Assembly (NCBI GenBank): GCA_030549335.1
Contig: CM060188.1
Coordinates: forward strand, 72,198,696-72,262,695
Source of the DNA: Pontederia crassipes
Taxonomy: Eukaryota; Streptophyta; Magnoliopsida; Commelinales; Pontederiaceae
DNA length: 64,000 nucleotides
Direction of reading: 5' to 3'
The first letter of the stretch is position 1. Each line of letters opens with the position of its first letter. Below are positions 1 to 12,779 of this stretch, piece after piece. Under the pieces are notes generated by a model, which saw nothing but the letters and a program-made list of their open reading frames with translations, did not search any database and was not told the origin of the DNA. Position numbers and translations under genes: made by a program.

Positions 1-60
1 GGAGTCGCCCTCCGACAAGGCGGAGGCCGCCGCGTGATTGAGATCCCACATTCCTTCCAT
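1..60 (-). CDS. 5' end of a probable APETALA2-like transcription factor (partial)
   Basis: Reading leftwards from the ATG at 60-58, twenty codons run without a stop to the window edge and begin MEGMWDLNHAAASALSEG. A second in-frame ATG lies at 51-49, giving MWDLNHAAA. Proteins of the euAP2 group (APETALA2, TOE-like) commonly start MWDLN, and a DLN core is an EAR-type repression motif; that is family knowledge. The segment is strongly GC-rich compared with the AT-rich surroundings, as expected for coding sequence. A TATA box about 190 bases upstream on the same strand supports the orientation. I infer an AP2-like regulator, but the DNA-binding domains and any miR172 site would lie outside the window. 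Another DLN-starting protein is possible. Confidence 0.45.
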   Translation of the reverse strand, partial: MEGMWDLNHAAASALSEGDS

Positions 61-250
61 CCAAAGGTCGCTCCTTCAGCGCTCGGGCGTGACGAGAACC
101 TCAGCTTTTAGGGGCTCCGGCGTGCTAAAAATCGCACCTTTATCGCTCCGGGACCAATAAATATCCAACTTTTAGTACCTCTCCGCCCTCAAAATCCAAC
201 CTTCATTCTATTTCTGCTCTCCTCCCCTCAACTTTCCTCTTTATGAAGCC

Positions 251-258
251 TATTTATA
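251..258 (-). promoter_or_regulatory. TATA box of the left-edge gene
   Basis: On the minus strand this reads TATAAATA, a canonical plant TATA box. It sits about 190 bases upstream of the candidate ATG at 60-58. Transcription would start near 220-228, leaving a leader of roughly 165 bases that contains no obvious earlier in-frame start. Confidence 0.5.
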
Positions 259-1000
259 TCTTTCTCCTTCCAGCCTTCTTCCCAAATCTAAGACGTAAGA
301 CAAGGATGATGCCAAAAGTTTAGCGCACAGAGAGAGGGGAGAGAGAGAGAGAGCAACAGCTTTACCAAACTTAGTGACGCTCTCCAAGGATTGGTGTCCA
401 GCTAAAAGATCTGTAAAGGGATGAGCTTTTCACCATATCGTGTCAAAAACAAGAGTCGCACCGATTCTGAAACGGAGGAGAGGAAGAGGAGGAGGGAGGA
501 GGGGGAGAGAGAAAGATGCGAACCATTAAACAAAAAGGAGAGGCCTTTCCCTGCCCGAGGGCTGCAGCCTTATTTGGTGTTCAGCTGCTACCTCCTCTCG
601 CTCTCCAATCCTAGTTATTTGTTCCTTTTTCATCCCATATACCCCCCCTCTCTCTCTCTTCACTCCTTTTTTTCTGTTAGGTGGTGGTGTTTTTATTGTT
701 GTTAGCTTCCTCTGCCTCTCTCTCCTCTCATTCACTTCACTATTACTTAAACAGCAACCTTCGGCTCCCTCTTTCTCTCTCTCCCTCATACTTTTCTCTG
801 TATTTTTCCCATTGTTTATATGATGGTGGGAATGGGGTGAGAAAGGAAGCCACCGTTCCTTCCTCGCTTTGCCTTCCCACGTTAACCAAATCGAAAAGCG
901 TGTTACATGCACACCTTGCCACCCCCCTCCATCCTCCTCCCACCTCATTAAGAACTCTAAACTGCCTGTTTAGACTAAAATAATACTTCACTTAAATGAT
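259..1000 (-). promoter_or_regulatory. Upstream region of the left-edge gene, rich in GA/CT tracts
   Basis: This stretch lies upstream of the TATA box of the left-edge gene. It holds several purine or pyrimidine runs: GA-rich at 330-353 and 470-515, CT-rich at 590-800. On the minus strand the GA run nearest the TATA becomes a CT run, a common plant core-promoter feature. Open frames across it are low-complexity (Ser, Arg and Glu runs) and I do not regard them as genes. Confidence 0.4.
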
Positions 1001-1481
1001 ATATACATACATTAATCTTTAACAAACTTGTTAGTTTTTTATTTCTTTATATCACTCTTTTGCAATCAAATAAATTGTTATTAATTAATTAACGGTGCAA
1101 TGTTAGCGGACTACATCTCAAATGATTCGACATGTGTTAATAATTTCGAAATCAATCATGAAAGCAACAGGCCAAAGGTATTAAAAAATCTTTCTCGCTC
1201 TCGTCTAAATACCGATGGGTTATTATAATTAATTTTTTTAAAAAAACAACAAATATTTTTAGTTATTTTTTTATGATTTTGCTCCATCAAGAGGATTCGT
1301 TTAGTAGGGTGATGATGAATGGATTTGGGTTGAGGGGATAAATTGCTACCAAGTGAAAGATTCGCCCAAAATGGGGAAACAAAATGTTAAGATCAAGTGG
1401 AGCAAAAATGGGGGAGTGAGTGGCGATTACACGACTGCCTCATTTAGGAATCCTATCTGCCCTTCTTTTTATGAACATGTC

Positions 1482-1529
<48 letters not shown>

Positions 1530-2932
1530 ACAAACAAAATTAATCCACCAATTGATTCAAGTGTTATTTCTTTCAACACGTTTTATCTTTCTGGATATAT
1601 AACCGTAAAATATAACTTTACAAATTTTCATCCGTAAATTTGTCTAAGTTTGGCACTTAAATCATCATTAACTTTTATTCAAATTTTATTATAGGGGTGA
1701 TCAAATCCGAATTTAGGACCGGATCCCGATTGCCTCAATCTCTACCTTATTTGCTTCGATTTTTTCTAAAAGCATTCCTATTCGATGATAATTAATAAAA
1801 AAATTAAATATAATATTTAATTATTTAATTATTCTAAATATAATAATTATAAACTAAATTATATATAATTATATAATGTATGTTTAATATATATAATAAA
1901 ATATAAAATTTTAGTTATAATAAATATAAAATAATATTTTAAAATAATTTAGTATATTAATATAATATATATAGAAAAAGGTTCGGGAATTCTAGATCAA
2001 TACAGGTCAGAACGATCCTTATTCATTATTTATAAATTATTAGTTTTACTATTAATTTTTTAATATGAAAACATAACTATAAAAATATAGAAAATATGAA
2101 CATGAACGTACGTAATATTGCATAAAATATAATTATTAAATAATATTTATAATCATATTAATTATTTTCTATTCAAAGGATACTTTTATTTTAATAAGAA
2201 AAGAAAGGCAAATATGGCACTCTATAATTATTAAAAGAGAGTTGACAAAATTTTGATGGAACTTGATGAAAGAACATAAGTGTCAAATTTGGATAAGCTT
2301 GGGGACTAAAAAAAATTAATCTATAATTTAGAGTTTGATGTGTAAAGAAGTTAGAGATGAAGATGGTCAAAGAAACAACTCTTTAATCAAACTTTATTTT
2401 CTCTTATTTTTTTTCTAAAATATCATCCCTATTAAATCGGATAAAAACTAAAACATTACATATTATCCCAACTCGATCATAATAAATAAAAAATCTAATA
2501 TAACAATATATAATACTATTGTATAAATATAATAGTTATCAATTATATTACATATATAATATAATATAAACATATATAATAAGATGTAAAGTTAATTAGC
2601 ATAAATATAACAATAATATAATATATATTATTGGGTCGGATCTGACCCGTTAGGTTTTAAAAAATAAAATCCGATTTCAACCTTATTACCTACTAGATCA
2701 AAAAAAGTTTGGATCATTGCGGATCGAAGAACAATAGCTCACTGATTAAGAAATCGTGAGCGTAGATCTCATTAGTGAAATTTATGGCTCCTTTATTTTT
2801 AATCTAGAAAGGTTAGCCGAGTTTAGGTAATTATCTGAAAACTTACTAAGGCCATCATTTTAGTTGGAGCTATAATTCTATTGCATGCTTAAGTTAAATT
2901 AGTGAAGTGTTAAGCATTCTATAATACACTAT
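1001..2932. other. AT-rich intergenic stretch
   Basis: No gene is supported here. The stretch holds a TA dinucleotide tract (1485-1526) and, from about 1692 to 2432, a very AT-rich block. That block starts with AGGGGTGATCA and ends with ATCATCCCTA, which could be the weak inverted ends of an old hAT-like MITE. I could not find a convincing target duplication for it. Confidence 0.35.
1485..1526. repeat. (TA)n microsatellite
   Basis: An uninterrupted run of about 21 TA units in AT-rich intergenic DNA. Confidence 0.95.
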
Positions 2933-3250
2933 CACTACAAGAAAAATTAACTTTTCCGACGGTCGCGGCGACACGGCCGTCAAAATTTTGAGAAATCCGT
3001 CGACAAATGAACGAAAAAATGCTCGTCGCAAATTACTCTCGACGGCAAGAAAAATTGGTCAAAATTTTTTACGGCCCCAAAAGTCGAAACTTCCAACGGT
3101 TGTACCCGTTGAAACTTTCGACGGCTATGGCCGTCGGAAGTTGTAATGGCTTTATCTGTCGAAAGATTTCGACGGTCGAGACTATCCAAAGGCGGCGACC
3201 GTCGGAAAAATAGACAACCCTCAGAACTTTCGACGGTCGTCGTCATCAGA
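2933..3250. mobile_element. CACTA (En/Spm) transposon end with CGACGG subterminal repeats
   Basis: The stretch opens with CACTACAAGAAAAATTAAC, the standard terminal inverted repeat of plant CACTA elements. It continues with about ten copies of CGACGG/CCGTCG-type motifs in both orientations, which is the usual subterminal array bound by the element's own TNPA-like protein. After about 3250 the sequence changes abruptly to ordinary AT-rich DNA, and no matching CTTGTAGTG end follows nearby. I read it as a single surviving end of a deleted element. A short open frame across it is an artefact of the motif array. Confidence 0.75.
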
Positions 3251-4984
3251 AATAAAGTATAAAGTAATAAAAAATTGGACGAGAAGATATTTCTTTCAAT
3301 TATATTTATTTAGGAAGAACTATAATATCATACCCCTTTGTTAATTAATTTGTGATGAGTGCAAAAGAGTAAACAGGGAAAGAATGGCAAGAAACTATTA
3401 AAAAAATGGAAATTGGAGTTGAATTCCAAATATATACATATACTAATTAACATAGACCCTTTTGGTTCTTTATCCTAAGTTTCAGTAAAAATATTTTTAA
3501 AAAAACTTAGCAATCGTCATTTACAGTTCCAGTATAATTTTGCAGACGTCAGGAATGGACCAAACGCCGTTTCTAGTTTCATGCCAACCAAGCAAGAAAG
3601 CGATATAAATCACATAAATATCTACCATCTCATAACACAACAAATTGATGTCCTGTTCTTTCTCCTGCACATTTAGAGAGTTATTTTTGTAAATTTTTGT
3701 CGGGAGTCTCATTTATTATTGGATTCATCAGTATTACATATTCGGACCGATCTCTAATCTATAATTTGTTGCGCTTAGTAACGTCCCGCGTACTTATTTC
3801 TTCTTGTTAATATTTTTTTCTAATTTATCTTTTCTTACTATTTGGTGAACTAAGTGCCTAATCTTGCCTGGCCACATCGGCGTAATTCGTACGATAAGGT
3901 AAATATTATTTTCGGTAGGATGTTTATGTACTAGTTCTACTTGAACAATATATCGAGTTCCATCATTTGTGTGGATAATTTTTATTATTAATTATTATTT
4001 TATACGTGCCACGCGAGAGGGATCGAATTGTTAAAAAATAAAAAAAATATTTTATCGCAAATATCGGACGAGAGAATATCACCCATAAAAGAAGATATTT
4101 TTTTCATAATAGGATTAAAAAGAAGAGTAGGATATACATAAACAAATATGAAACATATCTAGCCCTTATTCAAAATATCTTAAATCTTTTATTTCTAGTG
4201 TACTTATTCAGGCATTTATGATTTATGGCTTTCTATAATCAATAGCTGTGGTACTTAATCTACTGTATGGACATACATATTATATGAGTTCTAGGGTTCA
4301 TCGACTTCAACTGTGGTCACATTTATTAAATCTTAAAACACAGTCAATTTGTGGTCATAAACAACTCCAACTGTGATGTCTTCTTTTTCAAAAAGCTTGC
4401 TTAGTTACACCTACAAACAACAAATTATGCTGCTGCAGCAGCTGCAGCAGCAGCAGTTTTGTCACCTACATATCATAAGAATAAGTTAATAACAGTACAT
4501 CGAGATACTACAAAAAATCTATTAAATTATAAACGTCTCACTAATTAAGTGCACGGCTTTGTACTAACTATATTAAACGTTAATTTCATATTAATGAGTC
4601 ATGGTATTTTTTTTTCATTTCAAAACATAATCCACTTATTTTTAGCATCCATAATTAATTTCAAATTCAATTATGCCTTCAAACCGATCATGCAACTAAG
4701 TCATGATTTGACGGATTTCATCGGATGGGCTAAATTTTTATTAAAATAATAATATTCAGATTTCTTCTAAAAATATAATATAAATGAAAATATAAAAAGT
4801 GAAAAATAATTAAATAATTATGTATAAAAATAATTTTAAAATAATTAAAATGAATAAAAGTATTTTTCAACATATAACTGTTATTATCATTTTAATAAAT
4901 TATTTTCTTATCTTAAAATATGTTGTTTAGAATTTTTTTGAATATTTTCCCATTTTTTCTTCAATATCAATTATTTGCAGATGA
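3251..4984. other. AT-rich intergenic stretch
   Basis: No gene or complete element is recognised. The only distinct feature is a CTG/CAG cluster at 4428-4456. Short open frames here lack any recognisable motif or codon pattern. Confidence 0.4.
4428..4456. repeat. Palindromic CTG/CAG trinucleotide cluster
   Basis: A run of CTG units flips into CAG units, giving short perfect palindromes such as CTGCTGCAGCAG. It lies in AT-rich DNA with no coding frame around it. Confidence 0.8.
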
Positions 4985-5232
4985 AACATATGCCTAGTGA
5001 ATGCTTCAAAGGATGTGTTTGTGAGCAAACATATGCCTAGATGAAACATTTATTTGCAAGCTTCCCGAGGTGTGGGTCGCCACTCATGTTTGAGGAAAAC
5101 ACACTAGGATTATGAAAGATTTAAATCATTGTTGAGAATAGAATGCTTGATTACAAAGACTTTAAGGGAGCCTAGCTCTCCCCTACTATTCGATAAGTGA
5201 TACATTATCGACATACGCATAGAGGATATGTT
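4985..5232 (-). repeat. 3' LTR of the chromovirus (approximate limits)
   Basis: This segment matches the right LTR in order. Shared blocks include GAGGTGTGGGTCGCCA-like, CACTAGGATTA, AATCATTGTTGAGAATA-like and TGCTTGATTACAAAG-like sequence. The match to the outer part of the right LTR fades at the left side, so the outer limit is not exact. Confidence 0.6.
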
Positions 5233-5339
5233 CTGGAGGCAATTTTTTTTATTGAAAAATTATAATATTGCCATTGTGAAGCCATGATAAACATAACTTA
5301 CAAAAATGGACTAAAAAGAGATAAACGCAAGGAAAAGTA

Positions 5340-7290
5340 TGATACCTTAAGATACTCCCCCATTAAGTCGGAGACGTCCTCGATGTTGCGATTTCAAATT
5401 CTTTAATCTTCACCTTGAAATATCTGCTTTTGTAGTCTCCCAACGTGTGTCGCGTTCGATCTTTCCTTCCATTGAATAAGATACTCCTTCGTTCGCTTGA
5501 ATTCTCTAACAACGAGAACTTTTCAACTTCATCTGTAATTATTAATGGATGGTCGATGGAGTGTAGTTTGATACCCCACATTCAGAATCTTTAGGGTCCT
5601 TATATGGTTTTTGAGCAGATTGACATGGAAGATGAGATGTTACTACATCTGAGGCATGATCTCCAACTTGTAGGTCACATTGCCTATCTTCTTTAGGATA
5701 ATATTGAACGGGCCTTTCTATCACCTCTTGAGGCCTTTATGCATATTCTTCTTGTTAGTCGAAGATGTTGAACTAGATTCACTAGTACCAAGTCTCTGAC
5801 ATTGAAATTGACATCGCGTCAGAGAGTGTTGGCCCACTTCTTCGTGCGCTTTGCTCTCTTGTGTAAAGATTCTTGGGCCATGTCATTTTGCTCATACCAT
5901 TTTCTCATCATGCATGAGCGGAAATGTCTTTGTTATCGTAAACGTGGCGAAGGCTTGGGGAGTGACTGGTTGCTAACTTGTCACTATCTCGAATGGACTC
6001 CGGTTCTGCATATTATATGAATATTGTGTGATGCTAAGTAGTTTTGTCCATTTGACACTAACATACTGTCATATGTAAACCTCCAAGATACAGTTCATCC
6101 TTTCTATCCATCCATTGATTTGGGGTTGAAGTGTAATTGGGAAATACATATTAGAGCCCATCATCTTAAACAATTCATTCTAGAAGTTGCCAATGGATTG
6201 TCCATCTTGATTGTTGATGATGCTATAGGAAATGCCCCAATGCTTCACTACATGCTTTATAAATAACTCTGCAACTTCAATGATAGGGCAGCTCCCATAC
6301 CCAACGATGAAAATGACATACTTGGATGAAATCGATCCATGACCACCATGATGGTACACCCTTTCATACTTGAGAAAATCAATGATGAGGTCCATGGAAA
6401 TATCTTTTCATGGTTGTTATGAAAAAAGTTAGGGTTTCATAAGTTTGTCGAGTGCTTAATGAATTCCTTTGTCTTCCTAGAAAATACGAAATGTTGTGCT
6501 TCATCATTCACCATAAGTAGTTGTCTTCAATGAGTGTCAAAATGCATTGGATGCCTCGATATCTCGCCAACTTGGAATCATAACACTCTTACATGATAGC
6601 GTGTCGTAAGTTGTTGAACAACATAACATATATGTGACATTCCTTAGTGAATATCACCTCATCTTTCACCCAAAATCGATGTGTTTTTTCCTCGACTTGT
6701 TTCAACAAATTCTTCACAATGAGATCTAATTACAATCCCTTCTTGAGCCTCCCAATCAAGTTTGAGAGGAGCTTATCATCGCCAATTTTGCGTGTCGGTT
6801 GAAGACATCAGCAACGACATTCATCTTTCTTGGTTTGTACTCTAGGTCATAGTCGAATTTCGTTAGAAAATCATGTAGTCATGCTTGTTGTGGTGAAAGT
6901 TTCTGATGAATGGAACACTAAGGTCATCTTCTTCTCCTAAATGGCATAGTGTTGTTTATTTTGAGTGTGCGACTTTCAAACGTCACAATAAACTTTCTAC
7001 ATAAGAGCTCCTTCGATAACATAGACAGAAACATCTTTGTATACCTCATACAACTTGGTGTAATCTGATAGGATAAGCACTGATTCTTATGTTCATGCCC
7101 CTCTTGAGGGTGTCGAATACTTCTTGGAAAGTTGACATCCATTTCGATTTCTGGTTCTTTTGGAGGAGTTCTCATATGAGAATATGCCTTGATGAACCAT
7201 CTATGGTAGTTCGCCAAGCAAAGGAATGAACATAGATTAAGAACCCACTCAGACGGCTCCCACTCGATGATGCCTTGAATCATCGCTCCA
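5340..7290 (-). mobile_element. Chromovirus pol, 3' part: RNase H, integrase, chromodomain-like tail
   Basis: On the minus strand, from 7290 leftwards, conserved gypsy pol blocks appear in order. The connection motif is FLCLANYHRWFIKAYS (family consensus SFLGLVNYYRRFIKGYS), then the RNase H region, then an integrase core around 6180-6395 with SSKYVIFI, ELFIKHVVKHWG and a GNF block. Last comes a chromodomain-like tail ending in RTSPT near 5365. The segment is a degraded fossil and continues at 16626 beyond the nested insertion. Confidence 0.8.
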
Positions 7291-9349
7291 TGTAACATTC
7301 TAAGATTCCACCTCTTAAATAATTAACTCGGTCAATTATTTAAATTAGTTATGTACTAATTTTATGTTAATACTCAAATTATCTTCAAGTAATTAATGAT
7401 AATTGTAACGAGTAGTTGACTTAATTAAGAATTTAATAGGTAACTCCTAAATCCAAGTTCAATCAAATTATTATATTGTAATATCGACACATATAAATTA
7501 ATTATTATAACTAAATAATTGTCATGAGGAACTTTTGAGAATTAGTCATTTAGTAAATGATTCCACTTCTTAATTCACTATAACTTTATACATTAACTAA
7601 TTAATTTAACAAATTACTTCGGTAACTTAACGAATTTTATTGTGTGGACTAATTATAATGCATTATTTGTTATTCTTATATATATTGTTAAGTTTATATT
7701 TTATAACTGAATTATAATTAGTTGTTTAATTTGATATTTGTTTTTATTCTCTTTCTCCTAATCAAATTATTTCTGACAAGTATTCAGGAAATTTTGTTAC
7801 TCCACGTAGCATGTTGCATGCATAAGAAAAGCCACTCACTTCCAACCTTATCTACCTCCTCTGAATAATATACCACCTCACCATTCATATTACTATACCA
7901 CTTCCAACAACCGACTAACACACAGGATTTATCACCACTCAAACTTTATTCAGTAATAATCGTATGCTATAAAATATATATACATATTATACTATACTTC
8001 CTTATTTTAATATTGGCCAACTGACCTAACTATCTGTATATTGTATTATAGTAGGGATATACATATATATGTAACATTCAAGTGCGTACCCAAGGAGAGA
8101 GAAAAAAAGCAAAAGAAAAATAGAATGATAGGGGAGTAAAGTAAAGAGATTTTTCTTATCTCCCAGATGTTGGCTGAACCAAGGGGGAGATGGGAAACAT
8201 TAGAAGCGAGGAAAAAAATGTAAGGTGAACTTCTCGTAATTTTATTGTTTTAGATCATTTAGCCATTATATTTTAAAATAAGATTTTGATTGATCAAGTT
8301 TCAAATGACTAATAATAGTATATTGATTTTATGTTAACCAATAGAATCAAATAGGTTATAAATTGAACATGTTGCTTCTTGTATGATCAAAAGTTGCATG
8401 ATATCAATTGAAAAAAATAGTTTATAAAATACATATTTTACCTGGCAAAAAATTATATGAGTCTTATTTTTATAGATTTTGGAACCCCCTCAAAATCATA
8501 TACATATTGAGAATTACATGGGGATCGTAGATTGCTACTATGTTCGTATCTTATAAATTATGCCACAAATTGTGCTAATTAGGTAAAATCTCAAGTATTT
8601 TAATAGGATAGCTACTTCTAATAATGCCAAGTATTTTAATAGGCACATCTTTGTCTCTCAGATTGTAAAATAGAATTCATATGCATGTCACCGTAGGGTT
8701 TTCTAAGAATGAACTGTAAACTAAAAATATATAACTAGTGAAATAATCATATGTTATATCTCGGAGAGTCTAATATCTAAAGAATTTAGAATCAATAAGG
8801 ACATAAGTAGGCTGAAATGATACTTACACAACAATTATAAATCTAATAGCAAAAATTAAATATTATTTTAGTATTAGTTATGAGTTTCTTAACTGACTAT
8901 ACAATCAACCATAATATAAGATAACCAATTGTGATAAAGTTTCTTAACTATGTCCTAACAGTAATATGAACCTCTGATGTTGCTATAGGGTTAGAAGAAT
9001 AATAAGAAAAGAAAGGGAGAAATGCCTTTTGTTGTCGTTCATATCGAGTAAATCGATTTCTCCTACTCCATTTATTCACCTTTTTTTTAATTCAGTGTGA
9101 CATTGATTGTAATATGTATTGAATGTGTCTTTGGAGAACTTCATATGAATAATATATTTAAAATTATTGATCAAGTGATCGTACATTCAAAAAGACTATT
9201 TGATATTATATGAATGCATTTCGAAATGTGCGATCAAATTCTGTTTGAAATAGTGTATGAGATGATTCATCTTATGATATCTGAGATATAATTATTATAT
9301 GATGAATCATGCATTTGCATCTGTCTATATCATGCATATGATGGTTGGA

Positions 9350-9674
9350 GCTAAGTGTCAGACCTAAGTATTACATCATAAGAAATCGTGGTGAGAGTCA
9401 CCTCTAGAATCTTATGCATCATTTTATTCCACAAAAATAGTATGAGAGAGGATAGAGCTAAGTGTCGTGAGGAGCTCAGTACTACATCATAATAAATCAT
9501 AGTGGGAGCCACCTCTAGAATCCGTATGGGCCACCTTTGGAAGTCATCTATCGCTTTTTGATATGTTTTCTAGAAATGGGATGACATAAGATGGAGCTAA
9601 GTGTTGTGCGGATCTAAGTGCTACATCATATCATGAAGAGAGCCACCTCTAGAATCTATATGGGCCACCTCTGG
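9350..9674 (+). repeat. Tandem repeats within solo LTR S1
   Basis: Three diverged units of about 75-110 bp contain GGAGCTAAGTGT, a CTAAGTGCTACATCAT-like block and GCCACCTCTAGAAT. A fourth unit lies beyond the copia insertion at 16075-16145. The copia element therefore landed inside this array. Confidence 0.75.
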
Positions 9675-12467
9675 TGTTGGAGCAAAGTTTTAATGTCATA
9701 TAAAATTATATTTTGATTACAAACCTCGAAAGATTAAAGTTAAATGCTAAAAAAGTTTAAAAAAAAAGTGACAACTTTATGTACTAAATTTTGATTAAAT
9801 TTGACTATAGTCTTATTAAATTCTGGATGAATGATGAATATTAAAATTGTAGAGAATCTTGTTAACTATCCTTAGAATTTAAGATTATCCAATTTGGATG
9901 ACTATGCAAAATGTTATGCTCAAAAGAGTGTAAGTTAGTCAATCTGTCGATCGAAGCAAAGAAGGCCGATCGAGATAACACCGGTCGACCAATTCGAGAC
10001 ACAAATCGATCGATCAATGCATGGCTTTCCTAGTTCTATACCGGTCGATGCACCGGCCGATCGATCAGCTCAACAAGTGAAATAAAAAATGTCCATACTA
10101 TACCGATCGACTGATCGGTCAATAGTCCGGTCGACCGATCAAGTACAGAAGCTCAAAAAGTCACACAATGATCATATAAACCGGTCGACCAGTCTAGCTA
10201 TGCGATTGATTGGTCCCTGGGTCGAATGAACAATAACGACTATTTTTGAATGAATAAAATGTGGAAAATTTTCTGGACGAATTTTTCACATACTGAAGCC
10301 TATAAAAGGAATGTCAAAGCCTAAAGCAAAGACATCCATCCATGCATTGAAAAAATTCAAGTTATCAAAAGATCTTTTTTCTTGAAGTTATCATTATTGT
10401 TTCTTTTCTTTCTCTCTTCTCTTCTTGTGAGCTTGTCATTGTATAAGAGAGAAATAATTGTTGAGAAAAATTGAGTGAAAGAGTTCTTGTGTAAAAGATG
10501 TTCCATATATTATCTCTGGAACGAGAGAAAAGATAAGCTTCCTAGAATGATGATGCGTGCAAATTACGCACAAATATCCTAGCAAGTATATTAGATCGTA
10601 TCAAGTAATAAAAGTGAATAGAGTATCAAATTCATGAGAACTAATCTAGATTCTTATCTTTTCGACTTAAGTTTATTAATTGAGAGAATAACAAGATTTG
10701 ATTTGAAATAAAAGTGATTCAAATTGATGACAATCTAAGATAATGATGCCCTTAATAATGTGAGAGAAAGTAAAGTTTAGACTTCCTATCTCTATCGTAT
10801 TCTCTTAATTAACAGTTAATCAAATATAGACTTCTTCCAAAAATAAGCGGATAAAAGGTATATGACTCAAAAGCTTGAGAACCTAACTACCCTAGTAAAG
10901 AATATAATCAAAGTACGTTGAAAACTCAATCCACTTTAATATATTCTAAACTAAGATGCATTAATATGAACGGTTGCTTAAAGTAAATGACTAAAAAACT
11001 CGAGAACCTAACTATCTTAAATAGAAGTAAAATTAAAAATGTCGAAAACTCGATCAACTCCAATCTACCTTATCTAAGATGCTTTAAGTTTCAAACCTCT
11101 GTTTAATGATATAATTGTTAGCAATTAAAACTAATCTACTAATAAAAATATCAAAATAATAGAACTCGGCCCGGGCTGACACAAAATTTTCTCTTCGGCA
11201 GAAATAATGAAGGAACTCGGCCCGAGTTGTATCCAACTCGACCCGGGTTCTTCACAGAGAATAATCCGGTCGATTTTTCCTTGTAGAATTATGTGAAATT
11301 ATATGAAATTGATGCACGGAACTAATAAACTCATATTAAGCATGAAATCCATATTATAACCATGTTCTCATAAGTCTAATAATAAAATATATTAAGAGAA
11401 AACCAAAGTTCAACGTAGTCTTCCTCTAACAACTAAATTAATCCATAATCGAAAGAATTAACATCAAATTTGAGGGAGAAAATATAAAATAAAGATTAGA
11501 AATTGTAAATCAAACTCCCAAGTGGTGGATGTCTCTGGAACAAGCTTTGGTGGAAACAATGCTCCAAACGATCGTCCGAATCATGAAATCTCTACTTCTT
11601 CGATTGATTTACAGTGGCGCGCAGTAGAACTTTGTCTCTCATTTTTGGTGCGGTTAGGACTTCAAACTCTAAGATTGCATGATCCTTGACTTCATGGTAC
11701 ATCCATATTTAAATCTATGTTAAAGTCGACCGAAAAACCACGCGATCTGCCAGTTTGGCTGAGTTGTACTAACTCGGGCCGGGTTCAGTTCAGATTTTAT
11801 TTTCGGGAGAATTTTAATTCGAAATTAATTTTTAACGTCAACTTGGTCTGGGTATGATTCCAGCCCGGCCCGAGTTCTTCTTCAACTCAACCATATGTTC
11901 TTTGTGCTTCGTTTTGCATGATTCTCCGATCCGATCGCCTTGTACCTCCAAAATGATGATCCTAAAAATAAAACAAACCAAAAGTGGGTTGCTTTGGACT
12001 CAAAAGAAATTAAGAAAATAGATGCATGCAATGATAAAAACTATGAAAAATAACCTAAATAATGCTCGTGAAACATGTATAAAAATGCATGCATCGAAAG
12101 AGAGGTGTGTCTTACCTCTCGAAGCGGAGAAAATGTGATTAATGTAAAGGACTTTCTTCCTTGCCCCATTTGTAACAAAGGAAGTGTTTTAGTGAAATCT
12201 CCGACGATCTCGAGGTCAAGAAGTCGGAGCAAGAACGTAGGTCAAGATGTGGCTGAGCCTCGTCAACAATCACCGTGTTCATCGTGTTTGATTTCTCTCT
12301 CCCCCTCTCTTTCTCATATTAAGTTTATGATCTGAATTGTATTGATTTAAAAGGTTTAAAGAATCGATTTTAAACTTTCGCGATGTGTTTTGTAAAATCG
12401 ATACTTTTAGTGTTAAACACCAATTCACACCCCCCCCCCCCCCCTCTTGGTGCCTTGGGATCCTACA
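9675..12467 (+). repeat. 5' LTR of the SIRE-like element (contains solo LTR S2)
   Basis: It matches the 3' LTR at 14780-16054 throughout, except for 1546 inserted bases plus a duplicated target at 10548-12098. It holds a cluster of CGGTCGACCGATC-like dyad motifs at about 9945-10210. A homopolymer of C lies near 12429-12444. Confidence 0.88.
10548..12093 (+). mobile_element. Solo gypsy LTR (S2), Tat/Athila-like
   Basis: The inserted block begins TGATGATGCGTGCAAATT and ends ATGCATGCA. It is flanked by TAGAA (10543-10547) and TCGAA (12094-12098), a 5-bp duplication with one mismatch. The uninterrupted sequence of the sister LTR (around 15690) shows the empty site. The opening, with ACGCACAAATATCC and TCGTATCAAGTAATAAA, resembles the LTR starts of Tat/Athila gypsy elements. 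It holds no open reading frame of note. It contains several AACTCGGCCCGAGTT-like dyad motifs at 11160-11260 and 11760-11880. Confidence 0.75.
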
Positions 12468-12779
12468 ATTGATATCAAAGCGGGTTGCTCTTGTTTTAAT
12501 TTTAATCATCTTGTTTCAAGATTTAATTGTCTTGCTTTAAGTTTTAACCATCTTTAGAGTCATGACATCGTGGATTTAATTTTTCTGAAGGACAATTAAT
12601 TAATCATCCTCCACTTTTTAATGCATAAAATTTTGCTTGTTGGAAAATTAGGATTCAAGCATGCATATGCTCTATTGATATAAACATGTGGGATATTACC
12701 TTCAGAGCTATTATTTATATAAAAAATTACCTTGAGAATATGATGAAAGATAATTTTTTTTTCCAAAATGGATTGAAAA

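Noticed and set aside
421-991. Open frames of 82-140 codons on both strands
   Set aside because: They overlap a GA/CT-rich promoter region and their products are low-complexity Ser/Leu or Arg/Glu runs. No domain is visible.
1692-2432. Possible hAT MITE bounded by AGGGGTGATCA and ATCATCCCTA
   Set aside because: The ends are short and weak, and no 8-bp duplication could be read, so it is only mentioned within the intergenic entry.
9930-10210. Possible CRISPR-like or satellite array of GGTCGACCGATC motifs
   Set aside because: Spacing and units are irregular, the motifs are part of an LTR present in three copies, and the genome is eukaryotic.
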